From contig PLHF01000153.1 of the NCBI GenBank assembly GCA_003138855.1, positions 47,031-101,160 on the forward strand: a DNA stretch of 54,130 nucleotides. The letters run 5' to 3'. Positions 1-9,383 of the stretch are shown here, one piece after another (positions within the stretch are counted from its first letter, which is position 1; every line of letters begins with the position of its first letter). A program made the translations under genes and the position numbers. Source of the DNA: Acidimicrobiaceae bacterium. Lineage in GTDB: Bacteria > Actinomycetota > Acidimicrobiia > Acidimicrobiales > RAAP-2. Below the pieces are notes generated by a model that searched no databases, was not told the DNA's origin, and saw nothing but the letters and a program-made list of their open reading frames with translations.

Positions 1-524
1 TGGGGACCGACATCATCACCCCGATCAGCTACGACCTCCGTCACCGGGTGCTTCCGGCCATTGCCGGCTTCGACCCGCTCGTCCAGTTCGTCGAGGAGGA
101 CGATGTCGTGCGCGCCCTCGAGTTCGTCACCGGGAAGCAGCTCCCGGGCGTGTTCAACGTGTCCGGAGCGGGCAAACTGCCGTGGAGCGAGGTGGCCTCC
201 ATCGGGGGTGCGCGCCTCCTGCCGCTGTCGCCGTTCCGGCCCCAGGCCTTCGCGGCACCGCTCCGCCGGGCGGGGGTGATCCAGTTCCCGCCGGAGATGG
301 AGGGCTTCATCCGGTTCGGGCGGGGCGTGGACACCTCCCGCTTCGCGGCCACCGGCTTCGAGTACCGCTACACCAGCGCCGGGGCCGTGGACAGCTTCGC
401 CCGGGCCAACAACCTGCGCCGGGCGACCGGGTCGGGCTCGGGCGCCCCGGAGTACCGCTACGAGCAGGAGGTCGAGCAGTTCTTCCGCCACTCCCCTGCC
501 GTGGTCCGGGGCATCGACGGCTGA
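1..524 (+). CDS. NAD-dependent epimerase/dehydratase, C-terminal part (partial)
   Basis: The frame is open from the window edge and ends at TGA 522-524, so only about 173 C-terminal residues are seen. The visible part resembles the end of an extended short-chain dehydrogenase: a stretch FDPLVQFVEEDDVVRAL, as in the segment that marks where the sugar-binding half begins, then GVFNVSGAG, the usual lead into the last strand and helix. The Rossmann glycine motif and the YxxxK pair lie outside the window, so substrate and cofactor cannot be read. The tail (FRHSPAVVRGIDG) is short and polar. It is followed by a 190-base gap before the next same-strand gene. The family call is by pattern; a role in nucleotide-sugar or lipid-linked glycan metabolism is inferred from the neighbourhood. 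Confidence 0.7.
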   Translation, partial: GTDIITPISYDLRHRVLPAIAGFDPLVQFVEEDDVVRALEFVTGKQLPGVFNVSGAGKLPWSEVASIGGARLLPLSPFRPQAFAAPLRRAGVIQFPPEMEGFIRFGRGVDTSRFAATGFEYRYTSAGAVDSFARANNLRRATGSGSGAPEYRYEQEVEQFFRHSPAVVRGIDG

Positions 525-715
525 GCGCCACGGGCTCCGTCGGGCTCCCCGGGCCTCGGCCCAGGCTGGACCGACCAAGAGCAGTGCCGTGGGGCTCCCG
601 CTACCACTCCCGACCGCCCGGGACCGTTACCATGCAGGCGTCCCGTTCCTCCCTGGCCCGGTCGCCACGGCCGCTGCCACTGCAAGACACCGCTGACCCA
701 AGGAGCACTGCCGGG

Positions 716-2287
716 GTGACCACAGAGACCAACACGGGGCAGCCCGGGCAGGCCGGGGAGCCCGGGGAACCCACCGACGGCGCCGGCGGCGCCGCTGCGG
801 CTGCCGTCGCGGTCGTCGGGGCCGTCGCGGTCGACGAGGCCGGGACGGGGGTTGCCACGGCCGAGGAGCGGGTCAGGTCGGAGGAGCCGACGGCCGAACC
901 CCGTCGCCGGCATACCAGATCCCACGTCCGGTCCGGCGGTCCGGGCGTGTCCCTGGGGACCACGCCGCCCGGCCTCTCCCCGTTCTGGCGACGGGCGTTG
1001 GTCGCGCTGCTGGCCGTCCAGGTGATCATCATCGTCACCGCCGGGATCGTCGTCGCCGCGCAGTTCAAATTCCCGTCGGTGATCGACGAGGACGCGCACT
1101 ACTCCTACGTCCAGCAGATCGCCCAGCACGGATCGCTGCCCGTGCTGGGCAAGACGGAGACCAGTCTGCAGGGGCTCGCATTGGAACAGGGCATCTACCC
1201 GCGGCCGACGACCATCAACCCCAGGACGGACGGCCTTGGCGGCCTCAGCTACGAGGCGTTCCAGCCGCCCCTCTACTACATCACCGCGGTCCCGGCCTTC
1301 GACATCACCGGCAACTACAAGGACAAGGTCTACGCCCTCCGGGCCTACGGCGTGCTCCTGCTGCTGGTGTCGGTCGTGCTCGCCGCGCGCCTGTCCCGGG
1401 CCGTGCTGAGGGAGCGGTGGATGATCGGCTGGTCGATCGTCATGGTCTTCTTCGCCCTCCCCGGGGTGGTCGTCCGGTTCGCCACCATCGGGAACGTCGG
1501 CCTGGCCGTGCTCCTGGCGATCCTCTTCGCCACCGAGCTGTGGGTGGCGTGGGACAGGCACGCCACCGGGCGCTACATGGTCGCGGGCGCCGTGCTGGGC
1601 CTGTGCGTGCTCACCCAGCTCGAGATGGTGATCCTGGGCCCCGTCTTCGCACTGGTCGTGGTGGCGGAGGTGTGGCACCGGCGATCCTTCCGCTCGTGGC
1701 GACCCCTGATCGTGGCCGTGGCCATCCCCCTCGTACTGGTGGCGCCGTGGTTCGCGTTCAACGAGGCCAACTACCACATGCTGACCGCTGGCCCCATCGC
1801 CATCGAGGAGCAGACCGAGATCAACAACCCGCACCACGTCCACTACTCGATCAGCCAACTGCCCAACGACACGGTGAACTCGATCCTCGATCCCACCCTC
1901 CCGGCCGAGTGGGGCAATGCGCTCTACGGCCATGCGGCGCTCGCCTACCTCGACCAGCTCCTCGTCGTCCTTCTGGTACCCGCCGGCCTCGTGCTGGCTC
2001 TCGGGCTCGGGCGGCGCCTGTGGACCATCCGCTCGGGCATCCTGGGCCTGCCCTGGATCCTCAGCGTCCTGGAGATGTGGTACATCCGGTACGGGGAGCA
2101 GTGGCTGATCTTCGCCCGCTACACATATCCGACCCTGCCCATCCTGCTGGTGCTGGTCGGCGAGGCGACGGAGACCTTCCGAGCCCGCTTCCTCCCGGTC
2201 GTGGTGAGCGCCGGGGCGACCGCCTCCCTGATCTGCATCTGGGCATTCTTCCTCTTCAGCTTCTCGGGGACCTGGTCCATCCGGTAG
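716..2287 (+). CDS. Multi-pass membrane protein, GT-C glycosyltransferase-like
   Basis: The start is GTG 716 because AAGGAG at 700-705 sits 10 bases upstream; a longer open frame reaches back to 182 but has no site. The product is 523 residues. Residues 1-95 are a soluble, low-complexity Ala/Gly/Glu/Arg-rich tail. The first membrane segment follows at about 97-120 and is immediately followed by D124-E-D126-A-H, an acidic motif in the first extracytoplasmic loop as in lipid-phosphosugar-dependent GT-C enzymes (PMT/ArnT and arabinosyl/mannosyl transferase types). About nine more hydrophobic segments follow. Such enzymes transfer sugars from polyprenyl-phosphate donors on the outer face of the membrane. 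Donor and acceptor are unknown. A strong hairpin follows the stop at 2290-2336. Confidence 0.6.
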   Translation: MTTETNTGQPGQAGEPGEPTDGAGGAAAAAVAVVGAVAVDEAGTGVATAEERVRSEEPTAEPRRRHTRSHVRSGGPGVSLGTTPPGLSPFWRRALVALLAVQVIIIVTAGIVVAAQFKFPSVIDEDAHYSYVQQIAQHGSLPVLGKTETSLQGLALEQGIYPRPTTINPRTDGLGGLSYEAFQPPLYYITAVPAFDITGNYKDKVYALRAYGVLLLLVSVVLAARLSRAVLRERWMIGWSIVMVFFALPGVVVRFATIGNVGLAVLLAILFATELWVAWDRHATGRYMVAGAVLGLCVLTQLEMVILGPVFALVVVAEVWHRRSFRSWRPLIVAVAIPLVLVAPWFAFNEANYHMLTAGPIAIEEQTEINNPHHVHYSISQLPNDTVNSILDPTLPAEWGNALYGHAALAYLDQLLVVLLVPAGLVLALGLGRRLWTIRSGILGLPWILSVLEMWYIRYGEQWLIFARYTYPTLPILLVLVGEATETFRARFLPVVVSAGATASLICIWAFFLFSFSGTWSIR

Positions 2288-2289
2288 GT

Positions 2290-2336
2290 GCGACCGGGGG
2301 CCCGCCGGCCGGGACCTCCCGGCCCGGAACGGTCGC
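2290..2336. terminator. Nested GC-rich hairpin between convergent genes
   Basis: The outer arms GCGACCG (2290-2296) and CGGTCGC (2330-2336) are perfect complements. Inside them GGCCGGG (2307-2313) pairs with CCCGGCC (2318-2324) around an ACCT loop. It lies between the stop of the plus-strand gene (2287) and the stop of the minus-strand glycosyltransferase (2390), as expected for a bidirectional terminator. There is no T-tract, which is common for hairpin terminators in high-GC actinomycetes. Confidence 0.5.
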
Positions 2337-2389
2337 ATGCAGCGCGGACGGCGGTGGCGGGGACGTGGCGGCGGTGATGGCGGCGGCGC

Positions 2390-3385
2390 TCAGTACCCGG
2401 CGTCGAGGCAGCGCGGGCCCGGGACGGCCAGGTAGCGGAGGACCTTGGCCTCCCGCCGTCCCCTGGTCACGGTGTCGAGGATCAGACCCGACGCCATGGA
2501 CAGGAACGCCAGGATCATCAGGCCGGTCGCCAGCACCGCGGTCGGGAACCTCGGGACCCGGTGCGTGTGGACGAAGGTCAGGGCCAGGGGGAACGCCAGG
2601 ATGACGGCGATGACGGCCAACAGGCCGGCCAGGGCGGTGAAGAAGGCCAACGGCCGCTCCGACCGCACCAGCCGGACGATCGTCCCGACGATGCGGAAAC
2701 CGTCCCCGACCGTCGAGAGCTTGCTCTCCGATCCCTCCGGCCGCTCGCGGTAGGGCAGGACCAGCTCGGTCATGGGCATCTCCAGGTCGAGCGCGTGGAC
2801 CGTCAGCTCCGTCTCGATCTCGAAACCGGAGGAGGACACCGGAAACGACTTCACGAACCGGCGCGAGAACACTTTGTAGCCTGAGAGCATGTCGCCGGCG
2901 GGACGACCGAACATCCTGGTGACCAGGCCGGCGAGAAGTGCGTTGCCGAAGGCGTGTCCCCGCCGGAACGACCCCTCGTCCTCGGACCGGCGGGCCCCAT
3001 TGACCAGATCGAACCCCTCTTCGGCCATCAACCGGACCATGGTGTCGGCAGATGCGGCGTCGTAAGTATCGTCGCCGTCGACGAGCACGTAGATGTCGGC
3101 CTCGATGTCGGCGAACATCCTTCGTACTACATTGCCCTTCCCCTGGAGCGGCTCATGGCGGACCACCGCGCCGGCATCCGCCGCAATGAGTGGGGTGTTG
3201 TCGGTCGAATTGTTGTCGTACACGTAGACCGTGGCCGACGGCAGGCTCTTCCGGAAGTCCTGCACAACGGCCTCGACGGTGACCGCCTCGTTGAGGCACG
3301 GGATCAGTACGGCAATGGCCGGGCCCCGGCGGCGACCGGATACTGCATCCTCGATGATCTCATTCGCCACGCGGTCGTCGGCCAT
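2390..3385 (-). CDS. GT2 glycosyltransferase, dolichol/polyprenyl-phosphate sugar synthase type
   Basis: The product is 331 residues. The N-terminal GT-A domain shows IAVLIPCLNE at about 24-33, DNNSTDNT at 57-64 and the metal/nucleotide motif DGDD at 103-106 (VLVDGDDTYD), all typical of family 2. Two membrane helices follow at about 247-271 and 283-304, the layout of enzymes that load a sugar from a nucleotide onto polyprenyl phosphate on the cytoplasmic face. The gene starts 4 bases after the stop of the upstream acetyltransferase, so the two form an operon. It could supply lipid-linked sugar to the multi-TM GT-C proteins nearby. The sugar is unknown. Confidence 0.85.
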   Translation of the reverse strand: MADDRVANEIIEDAVSGRRRGPAIAVLIPCLNEAVTVEAVVQDFRKSLPSATVYVYDNNSTDNTPLIAADAGAVVRHEPLQGKGNVVRRMFADIEADIYVLVDGDDTYDAASADTMVRLMAEEGFDLVNGARRSEDEGSFRRGHAFGNALLAGLVTRMFGRPAGDMLSGYKVFSRRFVKSFPVSSSGFEIETELTVHALDLEMPMTELVLPYRERPEGSESKLSTVGDGFRIVGTIVRLVRSERPLAFFTALAGLLAVIAVILAFPLALTFVHTHRVPRFPTAVLATGLMILAFLSMASGLILDTVTRGRREAKVLRYLAVPGPRCLDAGY

Positions 3386-3389
3386 CCGG

Positions 3390-4016
3390 CTAGCTCCTCT
3401 TCAGCCAGGTGGTGCGCAGCTCGGGGGCGCGCACCGCCCACTCCTCCGCCGTCATGGCGTAGCGAACGTGATCCTCCCACTCGCCGTTGATCTCGAGGAA
3501 GCCGAGGGCCACTCCCTCGATGCGCAGGCCCAGCTTCTCGACCACCCGACGGCTGGACATGTTCCGGGGGATGATCGCCACTTCGATCCGGTGGAGCCGA
3601 AGCGTCTCGAAAGCGAACTGAAGCACGACGACGACCGCTTCGGGGATCAGTCCCGATCCGGCCAGCTCCTCGTCGATCCAGTAGCCGATGGCGCCATTCT
3701 GGAACGGTCCGCGTTGGATGGACGACAGAGTGATCTCTCCGGCAAAGCGACCGTCTACGAAGATCCCGAATCCGAACCCGCTCCCGAGCTGGCGCTCACG
3801 TTCGCGCATGCCGCATCGGGCCACGAAGCTGGCTGCATCCTCCGGCGCAGGGGGTGCGCCCTTGGACCTCGGTTCCCACGGGATGAGCCATGACCGACAT
3901 CGGGTCCGGACCGCCAGCCACGCCTCGTAGTCCCCCTCGACGAGGGTCGCCAGCCGGATCCGCCACCCGGGCAGCTCGAGGGATCGCACGGCGGGCGCAC
4001 GAAGGCTGGCACTCAT
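3390..4016 (-). CDS. GNAT-family N-acetyltransferase, RimJ/RimL type
   Basis: About 208 residues from ATG 4016; an in-frame ATG at 4022 would add two residues. The sequence follows the RimJ/RimL pattern: an early WRIRLATLVEGDYEAW strand-helix, a central FGIFVDGRFAGEITLS strand pair, IGYWIDEELAGSGLIPEAV where the acetyl-CoA-binding loop lies, and the C-terminal LHRIEVAIIPRNMSSRRVVEKLGLR. The family acetylates protein N-termini, amino sugars or small amines with acetyl-CoA. The next gene, a polyprenyl-phosphate-type GT2, begins 4 bases downstream, which makes modification of a sugar or glycolipid possible but unproven. The open frame continues far upstream to 6605, but that part is antisense to the YfhO-like gene and is not coding. 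Confidence 0.8.
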   Translation of the reverse strand: MSASLRAPAVRSLELPGWRIRLATLVEGDYEAWLAVRTRCRSWLIPWEPRSKGAPPAPEDAASFVARCGMRERERQLGSGFGFGIFVDGRFAGEITLSSIQRGPFQNGAIGYWIDEELAGSGLIPEAVVVVLQFAFETLRLHRIEVAIIPRNMSSRRVVEKLGLRIEGVALGFLEINGEWEDHVRYAMTAEEWAVRAPELRTTWLKRS

Positions 4017-4391
4017 GACCATCCCACCCGTTCGCCCACTGCCGACTCCCGCTCCATCCTCGACCTGACCTCCGCTGGCATCCCCCTTGAGGCGCCCCGG
4101 GCCAGGAGGTCTGCCCATCCTGACCTCACTCTGTCGCCCGTGCAGGCCCGAGACCTCATCATCGAATGGTAGGTCAATCACCGCAGGTACATGCCAGCCC
4201 GGCACGGGGGAATCGGTGGCCGCCCCTGACCACAATGGGCCCAACCAGCACAATTGCCGCAGCGGGTCGGTCCACCCGTGGAGTGGTTCGGCCACCGGCG
4301 GGTCTCGCGACGCAGGCCGCGCGCCGCCGGGCAGTGTGACGCTCCGGATGGTCCGATCGCGGCACGACGATGCACGCCGGCGGTCCGGGTG

Positions 4392-6884
4392 ATGAAGATC
4401 CTTGCTCGTATACTCGCCCAGGCACCCGGCCGGCAGTCCGGTGGTGCCACCCCTTGGCAGAAAGCGGTGCCAGTGACGAGCCGACCCGGTCGGGCAATTC
4501 GGAGGTGGCTCGCCCGCCGATCGCCCAACCTCGTCCCCCTGGTGTGCATCCTCTTCGCCGTCCTGGCAGCCAACCTCCCCTTCCTGCTGCACGTCGTCAC
4601 CACCAACCCGCTCGTCATCAACGCCTACCTGACGCCGCCCACCTCGGGCCGGCTGCCCGGCCTTCCCTACATCGACCCCAACGCCGGGTACACCACCCAG
4701 GCCCTCGGCCACCTGGCCGCCCTCGACTGGCTCCACGGGCACGTCCCGTGGTGGGACCCCTTCGAGGGGATCGGGGCGCCGCTGGCCGGTGAGATGCAGA
4801 GCGGTGCGTTCTTCCCGCTGACCATTCTGCTCGCCCTCCACCAGGGCCTGCTCCTGCTCCAGCTGACGCTCGAAGCAGCCACCGGATGGTCCACCTACTT
4901 CCTCATCCGGCGACTGGGCGTGGGCCGTACGTTCTCCACGGCAGCCGGGGTGGCGTTCGGCCTCTGCGGGACGTACGCCTGGCTTGCCCACGCCCCAATT
5001 CGCCCGGTCGCCCTGCTGCCCCTCTGCCTGCTGGGCGTCGAACGCGCCGTCGATGCCGGCAGGGCCGGTCGACCCGGGGGCTGGCGCCTCCTCGCGGTGG
5101 CACTGGCCCTCTCGATCCTCGCCGGCTTCCCCGAGACGACCCTCATCGACGGCCTCTTCGTGGCCTGGTGGTCCGTCCTCCGGTTGGCCGGGCCGGGTCG
5201 GGCGTCGTGGCAACGGATCGTAGCCAAGCTCGGTGCCGGGCTGGCGACCGGCGTGGCCCTGGCGGCACCGCTCCTCATCGCCTTCGCCGGCTATCTTCCC
5301 TACGCCGACGTCGGTGGCCACAACGGTGAGTTCGCATCCGTGTCCCTCGCCCCCACGGGACTCGCCCAACTGATCCTCCCTTACTCTCTCGGGCCGATCT
5401 TCGGGTTTCACGCTCCGGCCGGGGCCACCGACACGATCTCGCTGCTGTGGGGCAGTGTCGGGGGCTTCCTCACGGTCACCGTCATTGCCGCCGGCCTCGT
5501 GGGGCTCATCGGGCGGCGGCAGCGGCTCCTCCGGCTCGGCCTCGGCGCATGGATACTGGTCTGCCTGCTCCGCACCTTCGGGTTCCCTCCCGTCGTCCAT
5601 CTCATGGCCCTCCTGCCCGTCATCCGGCTCACCGCCTTCTATCGCTACGCCGACGGATCGTGGGAGTTCGCCGCAGTGGCCCTGGCTGCCCTGGGCATGG
5701 ACGACATCGCCCGAAACATGACCAGACGGCGGGTGCTGGCAGCGGCTGCCGCCGTCACGGGTGTTCTTGCCGCCTGGGCCGCCGCTACGGCGTGGCCGCT
5801 CCTGACCGCTGCCGTCGGTCCGTCGGGGGCGCTGGGAGCCCACCGCCACATCTACGCAGTGGGCAGCCTGGTGTTCGCATCGGTGGCCCTGGCCCTTCTG
5901 GCCGTCGGCGGACTCATGGCGGGTCGTCGCAGCGAACCATCCCCCGCCGAACGGGTGCAGAGGCTCAGCCGGGTCGAACGCGGCAGGAGGCAGGGGCGCG
6001 CCCTGATGGCGGGTGTGGTCGCTGCCGAATCGATCGTCCTCCTGGGGTTCACCTATCTGTCTGCCCCGCCACCCACGCCGCTCGAAGCCGGGTCGGTCAG
6101 TTGGCTCCAGGCCAACCTGGGGGACCATCGCTTCTACACCCTCGGGCCCATCCAGCCCGACTACGGGTCCTACTTCGACATCGCCGAGGCCAACGTCACC
6201 GACAACCCCGTCCCCACGGCGTGGAGCCGGTACATCGGCGCGCGCCTCGACCCCAACTCGCCCCCGCGGAACTTCACCGGCGGAGCGCGCATCGACCCGA
6301 ACGGCCCCACGCCGGCGCAGGAATTGAGTGCCAACCTTCCCAGCTACGAGGCGGTCGGCGTCCGCTACGTCGTCGAGAACGCCACCGGACTCGACGTCCT
6401 GGGCCAGCCATTTCCGGCGGCGGGGTCTCCCCCGTGGCCCGCAGGTCCTCGCCTCGTCTACCACGACACCTTCGCCGAGATCTGGCAGCTTCCTGCTCCT
6501 GCACCTGTGTTCTCTCTGGCGGTGACCGCTCCGGCCGCCGGTGGGGGTCGGGTCGACACTCCGTGCACCGTGACCGGCGTGGGATGGGACCAGGCGACGG
6601 TGCACTGCTCCCAGCCATCCGTGCTGGTGCGGAGGGTGCAGTACCTCCCGGGGTGGACGGCGACCGCGGAGGGCCGTGCGCTTCCCGTCCGGGAGGACCG
6701 GGCGGGCCCTGCCGGACTGTTCCAGGAGGTGTCCGTGCCCTCCGGCACGACCTCTGTGGACTTCACCTATCTACCGCCCCACGAGATCCCGGCGATCGCT
6801 GCCGCCGGTCTGGCCTTGCTGGTCCTACTCGGATCCCTCATTGCTCGATGGATTCGCAGGGAACGCCGGACACGGACCTCGTAG
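4392..6884 (+). CDS. YfhO-like multi-pass membrane protein (GT-C-like)
   Basis: About 830 residues from ATG 4392; GTG 4473 is an equally good start and would give about 803. The first membrane helix begins near residue 50. It is followed by a long outer loop that includes LHGHVPWWDPFEGIGAPLAGEMQSGAFFP, shown here as two motifs: VPWWDPF and GAPLAGEMQSG. This wording is typical of the YfhO family, which decorates lipoteichoic acid and related polymers with sugars from lipid carriers. About ten further hydrophobic segments reach residue 560. An outside domain of roughly 230 residues then shows beta-rich sequence, including QYLPGWTATAEGRALPV, and the protein ends with a last helix and an RRERR tail. 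It probably acts outside the membrane on a glycan; substrate unknown. Confidence 0.7.
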   Translation: MKILARILAQAPGRQSGGATPWQKAVPVTSRPGRAIRRWLARRSPNLVPLVCILFAVLAANLPFLLHVVTTNPLVINAYLTPPTSGRLPGLPYIDPNAGYTTQALGHLAALDWLHGHVPWWDPFEGIGAPLAGEMQSGAFFPLTILLALHQGLLLLQLTLEAATGWSTYFLIRRLGVGRTFSTAAGVAFGLCGTYAWLAHAPIRPVALLPLCLLGVERAVDAGRAGRPGGWRLLAVALALSILAGFPETTLIDGLFVAWWSVLRLAGPGRASWQRIVAKLGAGLATGVALAAPLLIAFAGYLPYADVGGHNGEFASVSLAPTGLAQLILPYSLGPIFGFHAPAGATDTISLLWGSVGGFLTVTVIAAGLVGLIGRRQRLLRLGLGAWILVCLLRTFGFPPVVHLMALLPVIRLTAFYRYADGSWEFAAVALAALGMDDIARNMTRRRVLAAAAAVTGVLAAWAAATAWPLLTAAVGPSGALGAHRHIYAVGSLVFASVALALLAVGGLMAGRRSEPSPAERVQRLSRVERGRRQGRALMAGVVAAESIVLLGFTYLSAPPPTPLEAGSVSWLQANLGDHRFYTLGPIQPDYGSYFDIAEANVTDNPVPTAWSRYIGARLDPNSPPRNFTGGARIDPNGPTPAQELSANLPSYEAVGVRYVVENATGLDVLGQPFPAAGSPPWPAGPRLVYHDTFAEIWQLPAPAPVFSLAVTAPAAGGGRVDTPCTVTGVGWDQATVHCSQPSVLVRRVQYLPGWTATAEGRALPVREDRAGPAGLFQEVSVPSGTTSVDFTYLPPHEIPAIAAAGLALLVLLGSLIARWIRRERRTRTS

Positions 6885-6975
6885 ACCGCTCCGCGAGCTC
6901 GTCGTGGGCCCTCGGTGTTCGACCTGCCGACCTCATCACCGGTAGAGGGACAGGGGTCCCCAGGCGAACTCCCAC

Positions 6976-8919
6976 CTACCCCAAAACCGGTCCGACGTCC
7001 TTCCACCACACCTGCATGGTCCTGCCGTCGGGCATTCGAACCGAACCCGCCAGTGTGAACCCGGTGGATCGCAGTGCCGGAATCACCGCCAGCGGATGGG
7101 GGAGCGGCCCCCAGGTGGCGGCAATCCGATCCGTTGCATTTGGGCCCACCATGACGATGTTCGGCTCGCCGAAGCGTGGCTCCGTGAGCTGACCGACGAA
7201 ACTTGCCCCGGCCACTGAGGGCGGCTGCACCAGGCCCATCCCCGGTTGCTGTCCCGTCTGGAGCTGTACTTCGAGGCCGAGGGAGTTCGTGTTGACGAAC
7301 GGATCCTCGGTTGCCAGCAGGATGACTGGCTGCCGCCCGTGCGCCTTAGTCGTCGCGACGATCAGAGAGGCCAGCGCTTCGGTCACCCGCTGGTTGGCCC
7401 GCAACACCGCGTCCACCGAAGCTTGCGACGGCACCGGGCCGGGCAAGAAGGTATCCGCGTAGATGGCGAGCGATCCCCTGCCGTCGAAGGCGACGACGCT
7501 CCAGCTTCCGAACCGCGCGACCACCGGTGTTCCGGTGACCAGAGCGCTGCTGTCGATCGCGAACACCAACGTCGCTGTCAGGAGGCAGCAACTGGTTGTG
7601 ATCACAGTGGCCGGCCGCGACCTGCTTGCGGCCGACACAACCAGCACCACGGCCATCGGAATCATGGTCAGCTCGAATCCGGACCCCAGGTTGGCCGTGC
7701 TCGACAGGGCGAAGAACGACCACACCAGCACGATCGCCACCGCGCACACGTCCCCGGCGGCAATCCGGCGGAGCCGGGATGGCAATCCGGTGGACGTGCC
7801 ACTGCTCGAGACAGGGACAGGTTTGGGCGAGTGTGCTCGGGCATCCGGACGGACAGCGGCCTGGGCGTGCCTCGTTCCACGGTGTCGGGCCGCGGACCGG
7901 CGGCCCCAGTCCACGACGGCCACGATCAGGCAGAAGGCCAGGAGCACGGTCGTGGGAGCGAATAACATCGCCTGGATGGCATGGCTCGGACGAGCCGTCC
8001 ACCAGCCGAGCGAGAGCACCGAGCTCGACTTCCCGTAGTGGGTGGCCTCGCTGCCGTAGCCGTAGTTGGAAAGGTACTTCAGCACGTTCCGCCAGGATGC
8101 CGAGTACCACCCCCAGGCCACCACTAGGGCGACACCCAGGCCGAGGAGCGCATTACCGACCCGCCGGCGGTTCAGGCCGACTGCCCACAGGCGCACCCCC
8201 AGGGCCACCAGCAGGCCCGGCAGGAGGCCGAGGACCATCGTGCGCGACAGCGCTGCGAATCCCAGCACTACTCCCCATGCCACCACCGGCCACAGGCGAT
8301 CGAACCGCCCGGCCCACAGCTGCGCCGCCAGAGCCGCCGTCAACATCGAGGCTGCCACCAAGCCGAACTCGAACGTCCGGGACGCCTCGAAGATGCCGGG
8401 AACCGCCGCAACCACCGCGGTGGCCGCCAGCGCCTGCATCCGCCCTCCCAGCCGCCGGGCGATGCACCAGGTCGCCACGAGCAGCACGACGTAGAAGAAC
8501 TGTTGGGTGGCGATGAGCCCGAATGGACCCACGCCGGTCATCCAGTGGACCACCGCGGCGAACGCCGGCAGCAGGGGTGCTTGCGGGTCAGGGTTGTGCA
8601 GGTGGCCAAGGAACCCGCCCAACCCTCCGGTGGTGAGGAACGACGCGTCGGTCAAGGCCCGCTGGAGATAGCCGGCCTCGTCGATGTCGAACGGAAGGCC
8701 CCGGCGGTACGTGTCGATCCACCACAGGTTGACGGCCACCGCTGTGCCGATGAGAACGACCAGGGGCACCACCGATGCCGGCCACCGTCGTCGCAGGTCG
8801 CCCGGTCCGTCGCTCGGTTGGTCCGTAGGTGACGCCGCCTGCTCCACCGGTGCCGCAGCGTGGTTCAGCGAGGCCGCAGCGTAGCTGGCCTCGGACGCTG
8901 TTTGCGCCAATTCGGGCAT
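6976..8919 (-). CDS. Multi-pass GT-C-like glycosyltransferase (GT39/ArnT-like)
   Basis: 647 residues from ATG 8919, with AAGGAGG seven bases or so upstream, a strong site. Residues 1-45 are a soluble Ala-rich tail. The first membrane helix (SVVPLVVLIGTAVAVNLWW) is followed by FDIDEAGYLQRAL, the DE acidic pair expected in the first outer loop of GT-C enzymes. About ten more helices follow. The C-terminal 180 residues form an outer domain with VILLATEDPFVNTNS and AGSVRMPDGRTMQVWW strands. Family resemblance suggests transfer from a polyprenyl-phosphate sugar. Its divergent neighbour at 9384 encodes another membrane protein of the same general kind. Confidence 0.65.
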   Translation of the reverse strand: MPELAQTASEASYAAASLNHAAAPVEQAASPTDQPSDGPGDLRRRWPASVVPLVVLIGTAVAVNLWWIDTYRRGLPFDIDEAGYLQRALTDASFLTTGGLGGFLGHLHNPDPQAPLLPAFAAVVHWMTGVGPFGLIATQQFFYVVLLVATWCIARRLGGRMQALAATAVVAAVPGIFEASRTFEFGLVAASMLTAALAAQLWAGRFDRLWPVVAWGVVLGFAALSRTMVLGLLPGLLVALGVRLWAVGLNRRRVGNALLGLGVALVVAWGWYSASWRNVLKYLSNYGYGSEATHYGKSSSVLSLGWWTARPSHAIQAMLFAPTTVLLAFCLIVAVVDWGRRSAARHRGTRHAQAAVRPDARAHSPKPVPVSSSGTSTGLPSRLRRIAAGDVCAVAIVLVWSFFALSSTANLGSGFELTMIPMAVVLVVSAASRSRPATVITTSCCLLTATLVFAIDSSALVTGTPVVARFGSWSVVAFDGRGSLAIYADTFLPGPVPSQASVDAVLRANQRVTEALASLIVATTKAHGRQPVILLATEDPFVNTNSLGLEVQLQTGQQPGMGLVQPPSVAGASFVGQLTEPRFGEPNIVMVGPNATDRIAATWGPLPHPLAVIPALRSTGFTLAGSVRMPDGRTMQVWWKDVGPVLG

Positions 8920-9383
8920 CGTCCTCCTTCGGGGCTCTCATCGTAACTGTTCGAGTCCGGGTGAGGAGCCAGGCGACCACCCCCGCACGTCGGAGCCGTT
9001 ACGCGTCGGAGCGGTGGCGACCGGCGGAAACGATGCTTTCGTCCCATGCCCACAGACACACCGACGACGCTCCACGACCTGCTCGGTGATCTGCGAACAC
9101 TTTCGTGAACTTGCCGTAGCATCTTGGCTCGTAGGAATACCCGGCGAGCATCTGAGGCGGAATTGGAAATGGTGCTTCCATCACCTGAATGTGACGCATG
9201 ACCCTCGACGCAACTCAGGTTTGAGAACGGCGCATTGATGAGACGTCGGGGAGCCGCTGGTCAGGTCGCACCGTACGGACCGCATGCCCCGTGGCGTCCG
9301 ATCGACAAGGCCGCCAAGCTCGAGCGTGGTGGCCCGTGGGCATTCCCTTCTGGGCGAGCACCGCAGTAGGGAAGCGACTGAGC
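8920..9383. other. Intergenic region between divergent membrane-protein genes
   Basis: This 464-base gap separates the minus-strand start at 8919 from the plus-strand start at 9384. It should contain both promoters. Short open frames on both strands have no ribosome-binding site and no recognisable product. I could not find convincing -35/-10 pairs, palindromes or repeats by eye. If GTG 9291 is the true start of the right-hand gene, the gap shrinks to 371 bases. Confidence 0.4.

Noticed and set aside
458-2338. 626-residue minus-strand open frame
   Set aside because: Antisense to the GT-C-like gene; rich in Asp/Gly/His/Pro as typical for shadow frames of GC-rich genes, and no domain.
4017-6605. 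N-terminal 860 residues of the long minus-strand frame that ends with the acetyltransferase
   Set aside because: Opposite to the YfhO-like gene with low-complexity composition; only the last 208 residues look like a protein.
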